Shown here: piece by piece, positions 28,828 through 37,146 of the stretch
Layout of the letters: the number at the start of each line of letters is the position of its first letter
Position numbering within the stretch: the stretch's first letter is position 1
Source of the DNA: Couchioplanes caeruleus
GTDB taxonomy: Bacteria; Actinomycetota; Actinomycetes; Mycobacteriales; Micromonosporaceae
Assembly: GCF_023499255.1 (NCBI RefSeq)
Contig: NZ_CP092183.1
Location: 751,501 to 815,500 of the forward strand
Length of the DNA stretch: 64,000 nucleotides
Direction of reading: 5' to 3'
Position numbers and translations under genes: made by a program
Notes under the pieces: model-generated
Told to the model about the DNA's origin: nothing
Databases searched by the model: none
The model's input: the letters and a program-made list of their open reading frames with translations, nothing else

Positions 28828-28866
28828 CATGAACGGCGGTGAACGACGCCGGGCCGGGTGGTGAAC
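28828..28866 (-). promoter_or_regulatory. PHO-box-like direct repeats between phoU and senX3
   Basis: On the minus strand GTTCACC occurs at 28866-28860 and again at 28844-28838, exactly 22 bases (two 11-base turns) apart. GTTCATG at 28834-28828 follows. Streptomyces PhoP, the RegX3 counterpart, binds GTTCACC direct repeats at 11-base phasing, including in the phoU-phoRP gap. RegX3 binding here is therefore likely. Confidence 0.65.
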
Positions 28867-28938
28867 ATTGTTCGAAGCGTGCCGGATTTGTCCGGTTAGC
28901 CGTACGGGTCAGGTAAACAATGACCCTACGATCGCAGC

Positions 28939-30237
28939 GTGGACATGGTGTACGGCCTCGCCCTCATCCTCGTCGCGCTCGCCGTCGGCGTCGCGGCGGG
29001 ATGGCTGCTGTCCCGCACCCGCGGGCCGGAGCGGCCGGTGGCCGGACCCGCGCCGGCCGGAGCGAGCGAGGGGGTACGGAAGATCGACATCGACGAGGAG
29101 CCGACCGGCAGGACCGGGCTCAAGGGCCTCGGCCGCAAGAGCCTCGACTCGCTGCGCGTGGGCGTGGTCGTGCTCGACGCGGACGACCACCCCGTGCTCG
29201 TGAACCCGGCCGCCCGCGCGATGGGGCTGCTCCGCTCCGGCGGCGCCCCGGGCACCATCGCCGCGCACCCGATCCTGCGCACCCTCGCCGGTCAGGTACG
29301 CCGCACCGGCGTACGCCGCGAGGTCGAGCTCGACCTGCCCCGGGGCAGGGCCGGCAACGCGTCCGCGCCGCTCGGGCTGCACCTGCGCGCCGTCGCCCTG
29401 AACGCCACCCACGTCGCCGTGGAGGCCGCCGACGTCACCGAGTCGCACCGCCTCGCCCGGGTCCGGCGCGACTTCGTGGCCAACGTGAGCCACGAGCTCA
29501 AGACGCCGATCGGGGCCCTGCAACTGCTCGCCGAGGCGCTCCTGGACGCCACCGAGCTCCCCAGCTCCGCGCCCGAGGCGCAGTCCGAGGACCTCATCGC
29601 GGCCCGGCGCTTCGCCGACCGGATCCACCACGAGTCCGCCCGCATGGGCCGGCTCGTCAACGAGCTGCTCGAGCTCACCCGGCTGCAGGGCGCCGAGCCG
29701 CTGCCCACGCCGGAACCCGTCGCGCTGGACTGGGTCATCGCCGAGGTCGTCGACCGCACCCGGACCACCGCGGCGGCCAAGAACATCGAGGTCGTCTACA
29801 CCGGCCCCAAGGGCGCCACCGTGTACGGCAGCGACAGCCAGGTCGCCACCGCCGTGACCAACCTCGTGGAGAACGCGATCGCGTACTCGGGCGAGGACAC
29901 CCGCGTCGCGCTCACCATGCGCCAGGACGACGAGTGGATCGAGATCGACGTCACCGACCAGGGCATCGGTATCGCCCCGCACGACGTGGACCGGATCTTC
30001 GAGCGCTTCTACCGCGCCGACCAGGCGCGCTCGCGCTCCACCGGCGGCACCGGCCTCGGCCTGGCCATCGTCAAGCACATCGCCACGAACCACGGCGGCC
30101 GCGTCGACGTCTCGAGCACACTGGGTGGAGGCTCGACGTTCACCCTGCGCCTACCGGCGCGCCCCCCGGAATCCCCGCTGCCGTTACCGGCGGCGATTGA
30201 GATCGAGTCCGGCGCGGCCGGGCTCCCCTCGGCCTGA
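28939..30237 (+). CDS. senX3: Phosphate-sensing histidine kinase SenX3 (PhoR type)
   Basis: 432 residues. One N-terminal membrane helix (about 4-24) is followed by a PAS-like domain (about 65-170, VGVVVLDADDHPVLVNPAAR). The HisKA histidine is in FVANVSHELKTPIGALQLLA (about 186). HATPase_c has the N-box LVENAIAYS, G1 DQGIGIAPHDVDRIFERFYR and G2 GGTGLGLAIVKHI. It phosphorylates the downstream RegX3 under phosphate limitation. Mycobacterial SenX3 has two membrane helices, here only one is clear. The start may be GTG 28939 or ATG 28945. Confidence 0.95.
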   Translation: MDMVYGLALILVALAVGVAAGWLLSRTRGPERPVAGPAPAGASEGVRKIDIDEEPTGRTGLKGLGRKSLDSLRVGVVVLDADDHPVLVNPAARAMGLLRSGGAPGTIAAHPILRTLAGQVRRTGVRREVELDLPRGRAGNASAPLGLHLRAVALNATHVAVEAADVTESHRLARVRRDFVANVSHELKTPIGALQLLAEALLDATELPSSAPEAQSEDLIAARRFADRIHHESARMGRLVNELLELTRLQGAEPLPTPEPVALDWVIAEVVDRTRTTAAAKNIEVVYTGPKGATVYGSDSQVATAVTNLVENAIAYSGEDTRVALTMRQDDEWIEIDVTDQGIGIAPHDVDRIFERFYRADQARSRSTGGTGLGLAIVKHIATNHGGRVDVSSTLGGGSTFTLRLPARPPESPLPLPAAIEIESGAAGLPSA

Positions 30238-30268
30238 CGGCCGCGGAAGCACCCGAAAGGAACCCCCA

Positions 30269-30952
30269 TTGGCTCGCGTGCTCGTGGTCGAGGATGAGGA
30301 GTCGTTCTCCGACGCCCTGTCGTACATGCTCCGCAAGGAGGGCTTCGAGGTGTCGGTCGCCCCGACCGGGACCTCGGCGCTGACCCAGTTCGACCGGACC
30401 GGCGCCGACATCGTCCTGCTCGACCTCATGCTGCCCGAGATGTCCGGCACCGAGGTGTGCCGGCAACTGCGGCAGCGCTCCGCCGTACCGATCATCATGG
30501 TGACCGCCCGGGACAGCGAGATCGACAAGGTGGTCGGCCTGGAGATCGGCGCCGACGACTACGTCACCAAGCCGTACTCGCCGCGCGAGCTGGTCGCCCG
30601 CATCCGGGCCGTGCTGCGCCGGCAGGGCGCGGAGGCGGCCGAGGTCACGACGCCGACGCTGGCGGCCGGGCCGGTCCGGATGGATGTCGAACGCCACGTG
30701 GTGACGGTCGACGGCACGGGGGTGCAGCTGCCGCTGAAGGAGTTCGAGCTGCTCGAGCTGCTGCTCCGGAACGCCGGGCGGGTCCTGACCCGCGGGCAGC
30801 TGATCGACCGGGTCTGGGGCGCCGACTACGTCGGCGACACCAAGACGCTGGATGTGCACGTCAAGCGGCTGCGGTCGAAGGTTGAGCCGGAGCCTAGCGC
30901 TCCTCGGTACATCGTTACTGTGCGTGGTCTGGGGTACAAGTTCGAGCCGTGA
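30269..30952 (+). CDS. regX3: Phosphate response regulator RegX3 (OmpR family)
   Basis: 227 residues, the usual length. In the receiver (about 1-120), VLVVEDEESFSDALSYMLRK holds the acidic pocket, IVLLDLMLPEMSG the phospho-Asp (about 52), and YVTKPYSPRELVAR the switch Lys. The OmpR winged helix (about 130-225) has LKEFELLELLLRNAGRVLTR and TLDVHVKRLRSKVE, then VRGLGYKFEP. The TTG at 30269, 7 bases after GAAAGGA, restores the conserved start LARVLVVEDEES; GTG 30278 is less likely. Element E2 begins 15 bases after the stop. Confidence 0.95.
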   Translation: MARVLVVEDEESFSDALSYMLRKEGFEVSVAPTGTSALTQFDRTGADIVLLDLMLPEMSGTEVCRQLRQRSAVPIIMVTARDSEIDKVVGLEIGADDYVTKPYSPRELVARIRAVLRRQGAEAAEVTTPTLAAGPVRMDVERHVVTVDGTGVQLPLKEFELLELLLRNAGRVLTRGQLIDRVWGADYVGDTKTLDVHVKRLRSKVEPEPSAPRYIVTVRGLGYKFEP

Positions 30953-30967
30953 GTTGGTTGCTGTGGG

Positions 30968-31045
30968 GGCTTCGGGGGGAGGGGATGACCCACTCCGGGC
31001 GGTCAGGCTTGATCCCTGCGTGGGTCATCCCCTCCCCCCGAAGCC
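30968..31045. repeat. Hairpin element E2: perfect 26-bp arms around the same core
   Basis: Arms 30968-30993 and 31020-31045 are perfectly complementary over 26 bp. The core 30997-31022 is identical to that of E1, in the same orientation, while the arms differ from those of E1 in sequence and length. Only the GGGGAT/ATCCCC arm segment and GC-rich flanks are shared. It lies between convergent regX3 and the 31281 gene. The rest of the 30953-31280 gap shows nothing I can assign. Confidence 0.9.
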
Positions 31046-31280
31046 GTTGTGGTCCGGCTGCGTGAGTTGGTGACGGCTAGCCCCTCGTGTGTACGCGGGC
31101 AGCACCGCGCTGATTCCCGTGGAGCGCACCCGCCCTCGTAGCCCGCGCGTCGTTGTATCCGGGGCCGCCCGACTCTGGCCGCGCGTCCGCTGCCCGCCGC
31201 GCGTCCTCTGGTCGCGCGCTCTCTTTCGCCGGCGTCGCTCTGCCGTCGTTCGGTGCCGAGATGGGACGTCTGTCTGACGC

Positions 31281-32156
31281 CTACTGGGCGCGGGGTGGGG
31301 TGGCGGGTTCGCGGCCGCCGCGCTTCTGGGGCGTTTGGGCTGCTTGGGCGGCGACTGTGGCAGGGTGGGGGGCCACCATCCTCGACTCGAGGCGTTCGTC
31401 GCAGAGCCGGGCCAGTTCGTCGTAGGCCTTCTGGCCGATCAGGGCGGCCAGCTCCGGGCCGTACGAGCGGTACATGGGTTCCGTGCCCACGTGCGCGTCC
31501 GGGGACGACGTGCACCACCAGTCGAGGTCGTGGCCGCCGGGGCCCCAGCCGCGCCGGTCGAACTCGGTGAGGGTGGAGAGCAGGTACTTGCTGCCGTCCG
31601 GGCGCTTCGTCCAGTCCTGCTCACGGCGTACCGGGAGCTGCCAGCAGACGTCCGGCTTGTAGATGAGCGGGTGGACGCCGTCGCGGAGCGCCTGGGCGTG
31701 CAGGGCGCAGCCGCCTCCGCCCGGGAAGGTGCCGTCGTTGAGGAACACGCACGGGCCGTCGTCGGGCTGGGTGGCCGTACGCCGGGCCGGCTTCGACCCG
31801 TCGATCGTGTCCATCTCCGTGTAGTTCTTGAACCCGCGCCGGTAGTGCTGCCACGTCTCGGGCGTCAGCTTCGCGGCCGCGGCCTTGATCCTGTTCTCGT
31901 CGTCCGCGTCGGTGAAGAACGCGCCGTGCGAGCAGCAGCCCTCGTTGGCGCGCCCGGCGATGATGCCGTGGCAGGCCGAGCCGAACACGCAGGTCCAGCG
32001 GGAGAGCAGCCAGGTCAGGTCGGCGCGGACCACGTGCTGGTCGTCGGCCGGGTCGGTGAACTCGATCCATTCGCGAGGAAAATCCAGATCGACCTCGCGG
32101 GCGCGGGCGGCTGCCGCGTCGTCCATCACAATGCGGAGCTGGGTGCGGCGACTCAC
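31281..32156 (-). CDS. Conserved cysteine-rich protein (Rv0495c-like)
   Basis: 291 residues. There are cysteine clusters [20 protein letters not shown] then CCSHGAFF, then [21 protein letters not shown] and [14 protein letters not shown]. Their spacing resembles the metal-binding YkgJ/UPF0153 or DUF3109 groups, so an iron-sulfur or zinc site is plausible. The N-terminus [14 protein letters not shown] segment ([20 protein letters not shown]) and position near regX3 fit Rv0495c of Mycobacterium tuberculosis, a conserved protein of unknown function. Start ATG 32156. Function is unknown. Confidence 0.75.
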   Translation of the reverse strand: MSRRTQLRIVMDDAAAARAREVDLDFPREWIEFTDPADDQHVVRADLTWLLSRWTCVFGSACHGIIAGRANEGCCSHGAFFTDADDENRIKAAAAKLTPETWQHYRRGFKNYTEMDTIDGSKPARRTATQPDDGPCVFLNDGTFPGGGGCALHAQALRDGVHPLIYKPDVCWQLPVRREQDWTKRPDGSKYLLSTLTEFDRRGWGPGGHDLDWWCTSSPDAHVGTEPMYRSYGPELAALIGQKAYDELARLCDERLESRMVAPHPATVAAQAAQTPQKRGGREPATPPRAQ

Positions 32157-32269
32157 CTGCGACAGCGTACGCGCGTGCCCCCGGCACCGGCGCGCAGCGG
32201 GCCGGGTTTGTCCCCTTGTATACCGACCGAGGAGCTGGCAGAGGTGGCCGACGGGTCTACCCTTGACGC

Positions 32270-33091
32270 GTGACTTCCCGTGTCCCCGTACTCCTGTCCA
32301 GCTCCTCCGTCTTCCCCGAGCCGACCGCGGCCGCGTTCGAGATGGCGGCGACGGTGGGCTACGACGGCGTCGAGGTCATGGTCTGGACGGACGCCGTCAG
32401 CCAGGACGCCGGCGCCCTGCAGGGCCTGGCGAAACACTACGACGTCCCGGTGCTGTCCGTGCACGCGCCATGCCTGCTGGTCACCCAGCGGGTGTGGAGC
32501 CCGGACCCGTGGGAGCGGCTCGCCAAGGCGGCCGAGCTTGCCGAGACCCTGGGCGCGCCGACCGTGGTGGTGCACCCGCCGTTCACCTGGCAGCGTGACT
32601 ACGCGCGCAACTTCGCCGAGGGCCTCGCGAAGGTGCAGGCCCGGCACCCGGACACCACCTTCGCGATCGAGAACATGTACCCGGTGCGCATGGCGGGACG
32701 GACCTTCGTGCCGTACGTGCCCGGCTGGGACCCGACCGAGGCTGGCTACGACGCGTACACGCTGGACCTGTCGCACTGCGCGGCGGCCCGCACCGACTCG
32801 CTCGAGATGGCCGACCGCATGGGCGCGGGCCTCAAGCACGTCCACCTCGGCGACGGCACCGGCGAGGGCCGCGACGAACACCTCGTGCCCGGCCGCGGCA
32901 CCCAGCCCTGCGCCGAGCTGCTGCGCTCCCTGTCGGGCCGGGGCTTCCGCGGCTCGGTCGCGCTGGAGGTCTCCACCCGCAAGGTGAAGAGCCGGGACGT
33001 ACGGGTGCAGGACCTGCGCGAGTCGCTGGAGTTCGCCCGGCGGCACCTGGCGCCGGCGGACTCGAGCACCCCGGCCGTGACCGGCGCCTGA
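32270..33091 (+). CDS. Sugar phosphate isomerase/epimerase-like TIM-barrel protein
   Basis: 273 residues of the xylose-isomerase-like/AP endonuclease 2 fold. Segments are [20 protein letters not shown] (first strands), [60 protein letters not shown] and [10 protein letters not shown]. They supply the usual metal-binding His/Glu/Asp set. It corresponds in position to Rv0498. Substrate is unknown. The GTG at 32270 is the likely start. It is followed by a 440-base repeat-rich gap. Confidence 0.82.
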   Translation: MTSRVPVLLSSSSVFPEPTAAAFEMAATVGYDGVEVMVWTDAVSQDAGALQGLAKHYDVPVLSVHAPCLLVTQRVWSPDPWERLAKAAELAETLGAPTVVVHPPFTWQRDYARNFAEGLAKVQARHPDTTFAIENMYPVRMAGRTFVPYVPGWDPTEAGYDAYTLDLSHCAAARTDSLEMADRMGAGLKHVHLGDGTGEGRDEHLVPGRGTQPCAELLRSLSGRGFRGSVALEVSTRKVKSRDVRVQDLRESLEFARRHLAPADSSTPAVTGA

Positions 33092-33092
33092 C

Positions 33093-33535
33093 CCGGGCGC
33101 CTCACCGGGGCGCCTGACCCGGGCGTCTCACCGGGGCGCCTGACCCGGGCGTTTGACCGGGGCGCCTGACCCGGAAGCGCGGCCTCCGGCCCGGCTGGTT
33201 GCGCGCGGTCGGCCGCGCCGGCCCAGGCGGTTGCGCGTGGCCGTGGGCCCAACCGGCTGCGCATGCCCCGACGTATTCGGCCGGCTACGCATGCCCCGAC
33301 GTATTCGGCCGGCTACGCGCGGCCCGGCGGGCTCGGCCGGCTACGCGCGGCAGGCGGGCGGCTGGCCACGCGCGGCCGGGCGAGTGCGGCCGGTTGTGCG
33401 CATGCCCGGCGGGCCCGGCTGGCCACGCGCGGCCCGGCGAGTGCGGGCGGTTGTGCGCATGCCCGGCGGGCCCGGCTGGCTACGCGCGGCCCGGCGGGTC
33501 CGGCTGGTAGTTGCGCGGGCGGCGGGCCCGGGCGG
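33093..33535. repeat. Degenerate tandem repeats in an intergenic gap
   Basis: Three repeat families follow each other: a 26-base unit around GGGGCGCCTGACCCGGGCGT (33093-33175), a 28-base unit around GCATGCCCCGACGTATTCGG (33255-33320), and a unit of about 58 bases around GGTTGTGCGCATGCCCGGCG (33340-33500). No ribosome site or codon bias supports a gene in this gap of more than 400 bases. No CRISPR-like spacing is present. Confidence 0.8.
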
Positions 33536-34072
33536 TTACGCGGGGGTCAGCGTCGCTGCGCGCTTGCGGGCTCGGTGCGCGGCCACGTGCGACCGGGTGG
33601 CGCAGCGCTCCGAGCAGAAGCGGCGGCAGTTGTTCGACGACGTGTCCAGGTAGACGTTGCCGCAGCGGTCGTCGGCGCAGATGCCGAAGCGGGCGCTGCC
33701 GTACTCGCAGAGCCAGACCGACAGGCCCCACACCGCGCCCGCGAGGTATTCCGCGCTGACCGAGGCGCCGCGGCTGGTCACGTGCATGTGCCAGTCGCTC
33801 GCGTCGTGGCCCGAGATGCGTGGCTGCACCGGGTACGCCTCGAGGAGCGCGTTGAGCTCGGTGACCGCCTGGGCGTCGCGGCCGGACGTGCCGTACTCGA
33901 AGACGTCGCGCAGCCGTCGGCGGGCCCGGCGGAAGATCGCCAGGTCCTTCTCCGTGACCTCGGCACCCATCCAGGCGAGGTCCTCACCGAAGAGTGACCT
34001 CAGCCCGTCGAGGTCGTCGAGGCCGGCGTTGACCAGCTCCACGGCCGTGCGCGCGTACGCATCGAAGTTCAC
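33536..34072 (-). CDS. ABATE-domain/CGNR zinc-finger transcription regulator
   Basis: 178 residues. The N-terminal ABATE domain (about 1-125) is predicted to sense stress or ligands. It is followed by the C-terminal CGNR zinc finger FGICADDRCGNVYLDTSSNN then RRFCSERCATRSHVAAHRAR, with four cysteines for zinc and a basic DNA-contact end. Proteins of this type act as regulators of detoxification genes in some actinobacteria. No obvious target is next to it. ATG at 34072. Divergent from the proline dehydrogenase gene by about 90 bases, which it may regulate. Confidence 0.85.
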   Translation of the reverse strand: MNFDAYARTAVELVNAGLDDLDGLRSLFGEDLAWMGAEVTEKDLAIFRRARRRLRDVFEYGTSGRDAQAVTELNALLEAYPVQPRISGHDASDWHMHVTSRGASVSAEYLAGAVWGLSVWLCEYGSARFGICADDRCGNVYLDTSSNNCRRFCSERCATRSHVAAHRARKRAATLTPA

Positions 34073-34163
34073 CGGACAACCGTATCCTCACCTGCCACGC
34101 GACGGACATGGCTGTGGACAAGCTCGGCGCGACCGGCGCCGGGACGGGCGATACGCTCGGCTC

Positions 34164-35084
34164 ATGCTCCGATCCGTCTTTCTCGCCGCCGCCGGGTCGT
34201 CCCGGATGGAGCGGCTGGTCTCCTCCACGCCGGTCACCAAGGGAATCGTCAAGCGGTTCGTCGCCGGGGAGGGCGTCGACGACGCGCTGAGCACCAGCCG
34301 CGCGCTCGCCGACGACGGCCTGGGGATCAGCCTCGACTATCTGGGCGAGGACACGCTGACCGCGGAGCAGGCGACCGCCACCAAGGATCAGTACCTCACC
34401 CTGCTCGGCCGGTTGAAGAGCGCCGGCCTGACGCCGGCCGCCGAGGTCAGCGTGAAGCTCTCGGCCCTGGGTCAGAAGGTCGACGATCGGATGGCGTACG
34501 AGTACGCGCACGCGATCTGCGCCGCGGCCGCGGAGGCGGGCACCACGGTCACGCTGGACGCCGAGGACCACACGACCACGGATTCGACGCTGGAGATCCT
34601 CGCCGAGCTGCGCAAGGACCACCCGGGCACCGGCGCGGTGCTGCAGGCCTACCTGCGGCGTACCGAGGGGGACTGCCGGGAGCTGGCCACGGCCGGGTCG
34701 CGGGTGCGGCTCTGCAAGGGCGCGTACGCGGAGCCCGAGTCGGTCGCGTACCAGTCGGCGCTGGACGTCGACAAGGCGTACGTGCGCTGCCTGAACATCC
34801 TCATGTCGGGTGACGGCTACCCCATGGTGGCGACGCACGACCCCCGGCTGATCGCGATCGCGGAGGACCGGGCGCGCTGGTTCGACCGCCGGGCCGACGA
34901 GTTCGAGTTCCAGATGCTGTACGGCGTACGCCCCGAGGAGCAGGCCCGGCTGGCCGGCGCGGGGCACACGGTCCGCGTCTACGTCCCCTACGGCGACCAG
35001 TGGTACGGCTACCTCATGCGCCGCCTCGCGGAGCGCCCGGCCAACATGGCGTTCTTCGGCCGAGCCCTCGCAAGCCGGAAGTAG
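34164..35084 (+). CDS. Proline dehydrogenase
   Basis: 306 residues, the monofunctional FAD-dependent PutA-type barrel that oxidises proline to pyrroline-5-carboxylate. Motifs are EVSVKLSALGQ, TLDAEDHTTTDSTLEIL, VLQAYLRRTEGDC, VRLCKGAYAEPESVAYQ, MVATHDPRLI and FEFQMLYGVRPEEQ. The end, VRVYVPYGDQWYGYLMRRLA, is the FAD/proline-binding RRxxER-like region (MRRLAERP). The ATG at 34164 has a poor ribosome site. It lies where mycobacteria carry proC, so proline metabolism is kept here but in the opposite direction. Confidence 0.92.
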   Translation: MLRSVFLAAAGSSRMERLVSSTPVTKGIVKRFVAGEGVDDALSTSRALADDGLGISLDYLGEDTLTAEQATATKDQYLTLLGRLKSAGLTPAAEVSVKLSALGQKVDDRMAYEYAHAICAAAAEAGTTVTLDAEDHTTTDSTLEILAELRKDHPGTGAVLQAYLRRTEGDCRELATAGSRVRLCKGAYAEPESVAYQSALDVDKAYVRCLNILMSGDGYPMVATHDPRLIAIAEDRARWFDRRADEFEFQMLYGVRPEEQARLAGAGHTVRVYVPYGDQWYGYLMRRLAERPANMAFFGRALASRK

Positions 35085-35262
35085 GTCACCTTTCGGGGCA
35101 AAGACCGCGTGTCGGCTTGACTTTTTGTGGCCATTTCACGGAACGCATCGCGCTGGTAACAGCCGTCTCGATACCGTACTGATGACACGCGCGCCCGCCC
35201 GCCGCGGCGCAAGGCCTGACCGGCCGCGGCGGAGGCGCCTGCGAAAGGATCGGTGCTAGGAG

Positions 35263-35475
35263 ATGACGGGTCCAGCCCAAGCCGAGGAGCGCCTCGCCGA
35301 GGTGCGTTTCCTGACCGTGGCGGAGGTCGCCGCGCTCATGCGGGTCTCCAAGATGACCGTCTACCGGCTGGTGCACGGTGGTGAGCTGACCGCCGTACGG
35401 GTGGGCCGCTCGTTCCGCGTGCCCGAGCACGCCGTGCACGCCTACCTGCGCGGAGCGTTCTCCCAGACCGCTTGA
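35263..35475 (+). CDS. Excisionase-type helix-turn-helix protein (Rv0500A-like)
   Basis: 70 residues. The MerR/excisionase winged helix FLTVAEVAALMRVSKMTVYR continues LVHGGELTAVRVGRSFRVPE. The small size and position before bS22 match the conserved actinobacterial HTH gene Rv0500A. It is related to, but not the same as, BldC. AGGAG abuts the ATG and a better GAAAGGA lies 14 bases upstream, so initiation may be weak. DNA targets are unknown. Confidence 0.9.
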   Translation: MTGPAQAEERLAEVRFLTVAEVAALMRVSKMTVYRLVHGGELTAVRVGRSFRVPEHAVHAYLRGAFSQTA

Positions 35476-35719
35476 GGGGCGGCTGATCGCGGCACCGCCG
35501 GAGGCAGAGGCCGGGCGCGCGAGCGCGTGAGCCGGCCCGCAGCGGCAGTCCCGAGGGGCCGTGTTGGTCCCTCGGCGGGCAGGCCGCTACGCTGGAGCGG
35601 TTCGCCCGTGATACCCGTGAGTGCTCAGGCGCCGGGGTGAGGGGCAAACCGCTGTCAGTCCGGCCGGCGTGTCATCGCGCGCAGCGGCCGGCCCCACATG
35701 GTTTCGAGAGGCATTACGT

Positions 35720-35821
35720 ATGGGCTCCGTGGTCAAGAAGCGCCGCAAGCGTATGGCGAAGAAGAAGCACCGTAAGCTGCTGCGCAAGACCCGCGTCCAG
35801 CGTCGCCGTCTCGGCAAGTGA
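35720..35821 (+). CDS. Small ribosomal protein bS22 (AURKAIP1/COX24-like)
   Basis: 33 residues, almost entirely basic: [20 protein letters not shown] then [13 protein letters not shown]. This matches the actinobacterial bS22/Rv0500B, a tiny small-subunit ribosomal protein. GAGAGGC precedes the ATG. It lies between the HTH and epimerase genes as in mycobacteria. An upstream in-frame ATG (35621) would add 33 unrelated residues and is rejected. Confidence 0.93.
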   Translation: MGSVVKKRRKRMAKKKHRKLLRKTRVQRRRLGK

Positions 35822-35892
35822 CGCCCGGCCGGGCCACCGGCCCGGCCGTCCACTTGCCGTCTTCCGCGAAAAGCCGCACGTGAGAGGCGCCC

Positions 35893-37146
35893 GTGGTGTC
35901 GTCTGAAGCCGCGGCCCCGCCGCGGGTCGTCGTGGTCACCGGCATCAGCCGCTTTCTCGGCGCCCGGGTGGCCGCCCGTCTCGCTGCCGATCCGCGGATC
36001 GAACGTGTCATCGGCCTGGATCCGCACGATCCGCCGCCGGCCCTCGCGGGCCTGCTGACGGACGTCGAGCAGATCCGGGCCGACGCGCGCGCGGCCACCG
36101 GTGTCATCGCCGAGCTGAACGCCGAGGCGGTCGTCCACCTCGCCGTCACCAGCGCACCGGATCCGCACCACGGCGGCCGCGCGGCGATGAAGGAACAGAA
36201 CGTCATCGGCACCATGCAGCTGCTCGCCGCCGCGCAGAGCGCGACCCGGCTGCGCAAGCTCGTGGTGCGCTCCTCCACGGCCGCGTACGGCGCCTCCTTC
36301 CGTGACCCGGCCGTCTTCACCGAGGACACCGAACCCCGCGCGGTGCCGCGTGGCTCGTTCGCGCGCGACATCCTCGACATCGAGGGGTACGTGCGCGGCT
36401 TCCGGCGCCGTCGCCCCGGGGTGGCCGCGACGGTGCTGCGGTTCGCGCCGTTCATCAGCGACACCGCCGAGACGACGCTGACCCGCTACTTCGCCCAGCC
36501 GGTCGTGCCCACGGTGCTGGGCCGTGACGCCCGGCTGCAGTTCGTCCACGTCGACGACGCGCTGGAGATCTTGCACCGCGCGGTCATCGAGGACCATCCC
36601 GGCACGTTCAACGTGGCCGGCGCGGGCGTCCTCGCACTCTCCCAGGCCGTACGCCGGGCCGGCCGCGTCGCGGTGCCGCTGCCCGAGGCGGCTCTGTCGT
36701 CGGTGGCGGCGCTCGCCCGCAACCTCGGGGTCGGTGAGATCGGCCTGGACCAGATCGACCTGTTCGTGCACGGCCGGGTGGTCGACACCGCGCGGCTCGT
36801 GAAGGAGTTCGGCTTCACACCGCGCAGCACGGCCGCCGCCTTCGACGACTTCATCCGCGGCCACAGCAACGGCTCGTCGCTGACCGCGGACCGGCTCGCG
36901 ACCGCGGAGCAGGCGATCCTCGACGGCATCCGCCGGGTCCGCGCGGCCGCCGGGAGCGGGTCCCCAGACGCTGCCGGGAGCGGGTCCTCGGACGCTGCCG
37001 CCGGCAGGTCCCCGGATGCTCCCGCGGGCGGGTTCCCGGACGGTGCTGCGAGCGGGTCTCCGGACGCTGCGGCGAGCGGCTCCTCGGATGCCGCCGCGGG
37101 CGGGTCCCCGGGCACCGCCGAGAATCATGAGGCTGTGACGCGATGA
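35893..37146 (+). CDS. NAD-dependent epimerase/dehydratase with repeat tail (Rv0501-like)
   Basis: 417 residues. In the extended-SDR Rossmann domain, VVVTGISRFLGARVAARLAA has the TGxxxxxG motif. Later parts are VVHLAVTSAPDPHHGG, RSSTAAYGA, FARDILDIEGYVRGF and VLRFAPFISD. The catalytic YxxxK is not evident, since this branch often has a changed site. From about residue 353 the chain is seven or more eight-residue repeats (GSGSPDAA, GSGSSDAA, GRSPDAPA and variants), probably disordered. Its TGA overlaps the ATG of the acyltransferase by 4 bases, so the two form an operon as Rv0501-Rv0502. Confidence 0.85.
   Translation: MVSSEAAAPPRVVVVTGISRFLGARVAARLAADPRIERVIGLDPHDPPPALAGLLTDVEQIRADARAATGVIAELNAEAVVHLAVTSAPDPHHGGRAAMKEQNVIGTMQLLAAAQSATRLRKLVVRSSTAAYGASFRDPAVFTEDTEPRAVPRGSFARDILDIEGYVRGFRRRRPGVAATVLRFAPFISDTAETTLTRYFAQPVVPTVLGRDARLQFVHVDDALEILHRAVIEDHPGTFNVAGAGVLALSQAVRRAGRVAVPLPEAALSSVAALARNLGVGEIGLDQIDLFVHGRVVDTARLVKEFGFTPRSTAAAFDDFIRGHSNGSSLTADRLATAEQAILDGIRRVRAAAGSGSPDAAGSGSSDAAAGRSPDAPAGGFPDGAASGSPDAAASGSSDAAAGGSPGTAENHEAVTR
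36950..37115 (+). repeat. 24-bp tandem repeat coding the epimerase tail
   Basis: About seven degenerate 24-base units (GGGAGCGGGTCCCCAGACGC is one) encode G/S/P/D/A octapeptides at the C-terminus of the epimerase. All are in frame. Confidence 0.8.

Noticed and set aside
27897..31300. Insertion sequence, integron cassette or transposon around phoU-senX3-regX3
   Set aside because: E1 and E2 bracket the genes, but there is no recombinase, no target duplication, and the genes are in their conserved order.
31089..31570. Short plus-strand frames after regX3
   Set aside because: They overlap the 3' part of the conserved minus-strand gene or the E2 hairpin flank, with no ribosome site.
33093..33535. 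CRISPR array or coding repeats
   Set aside because: Units are directly adjacent without unique spacers of constant length, and are degenerate. No cas genes nearby.
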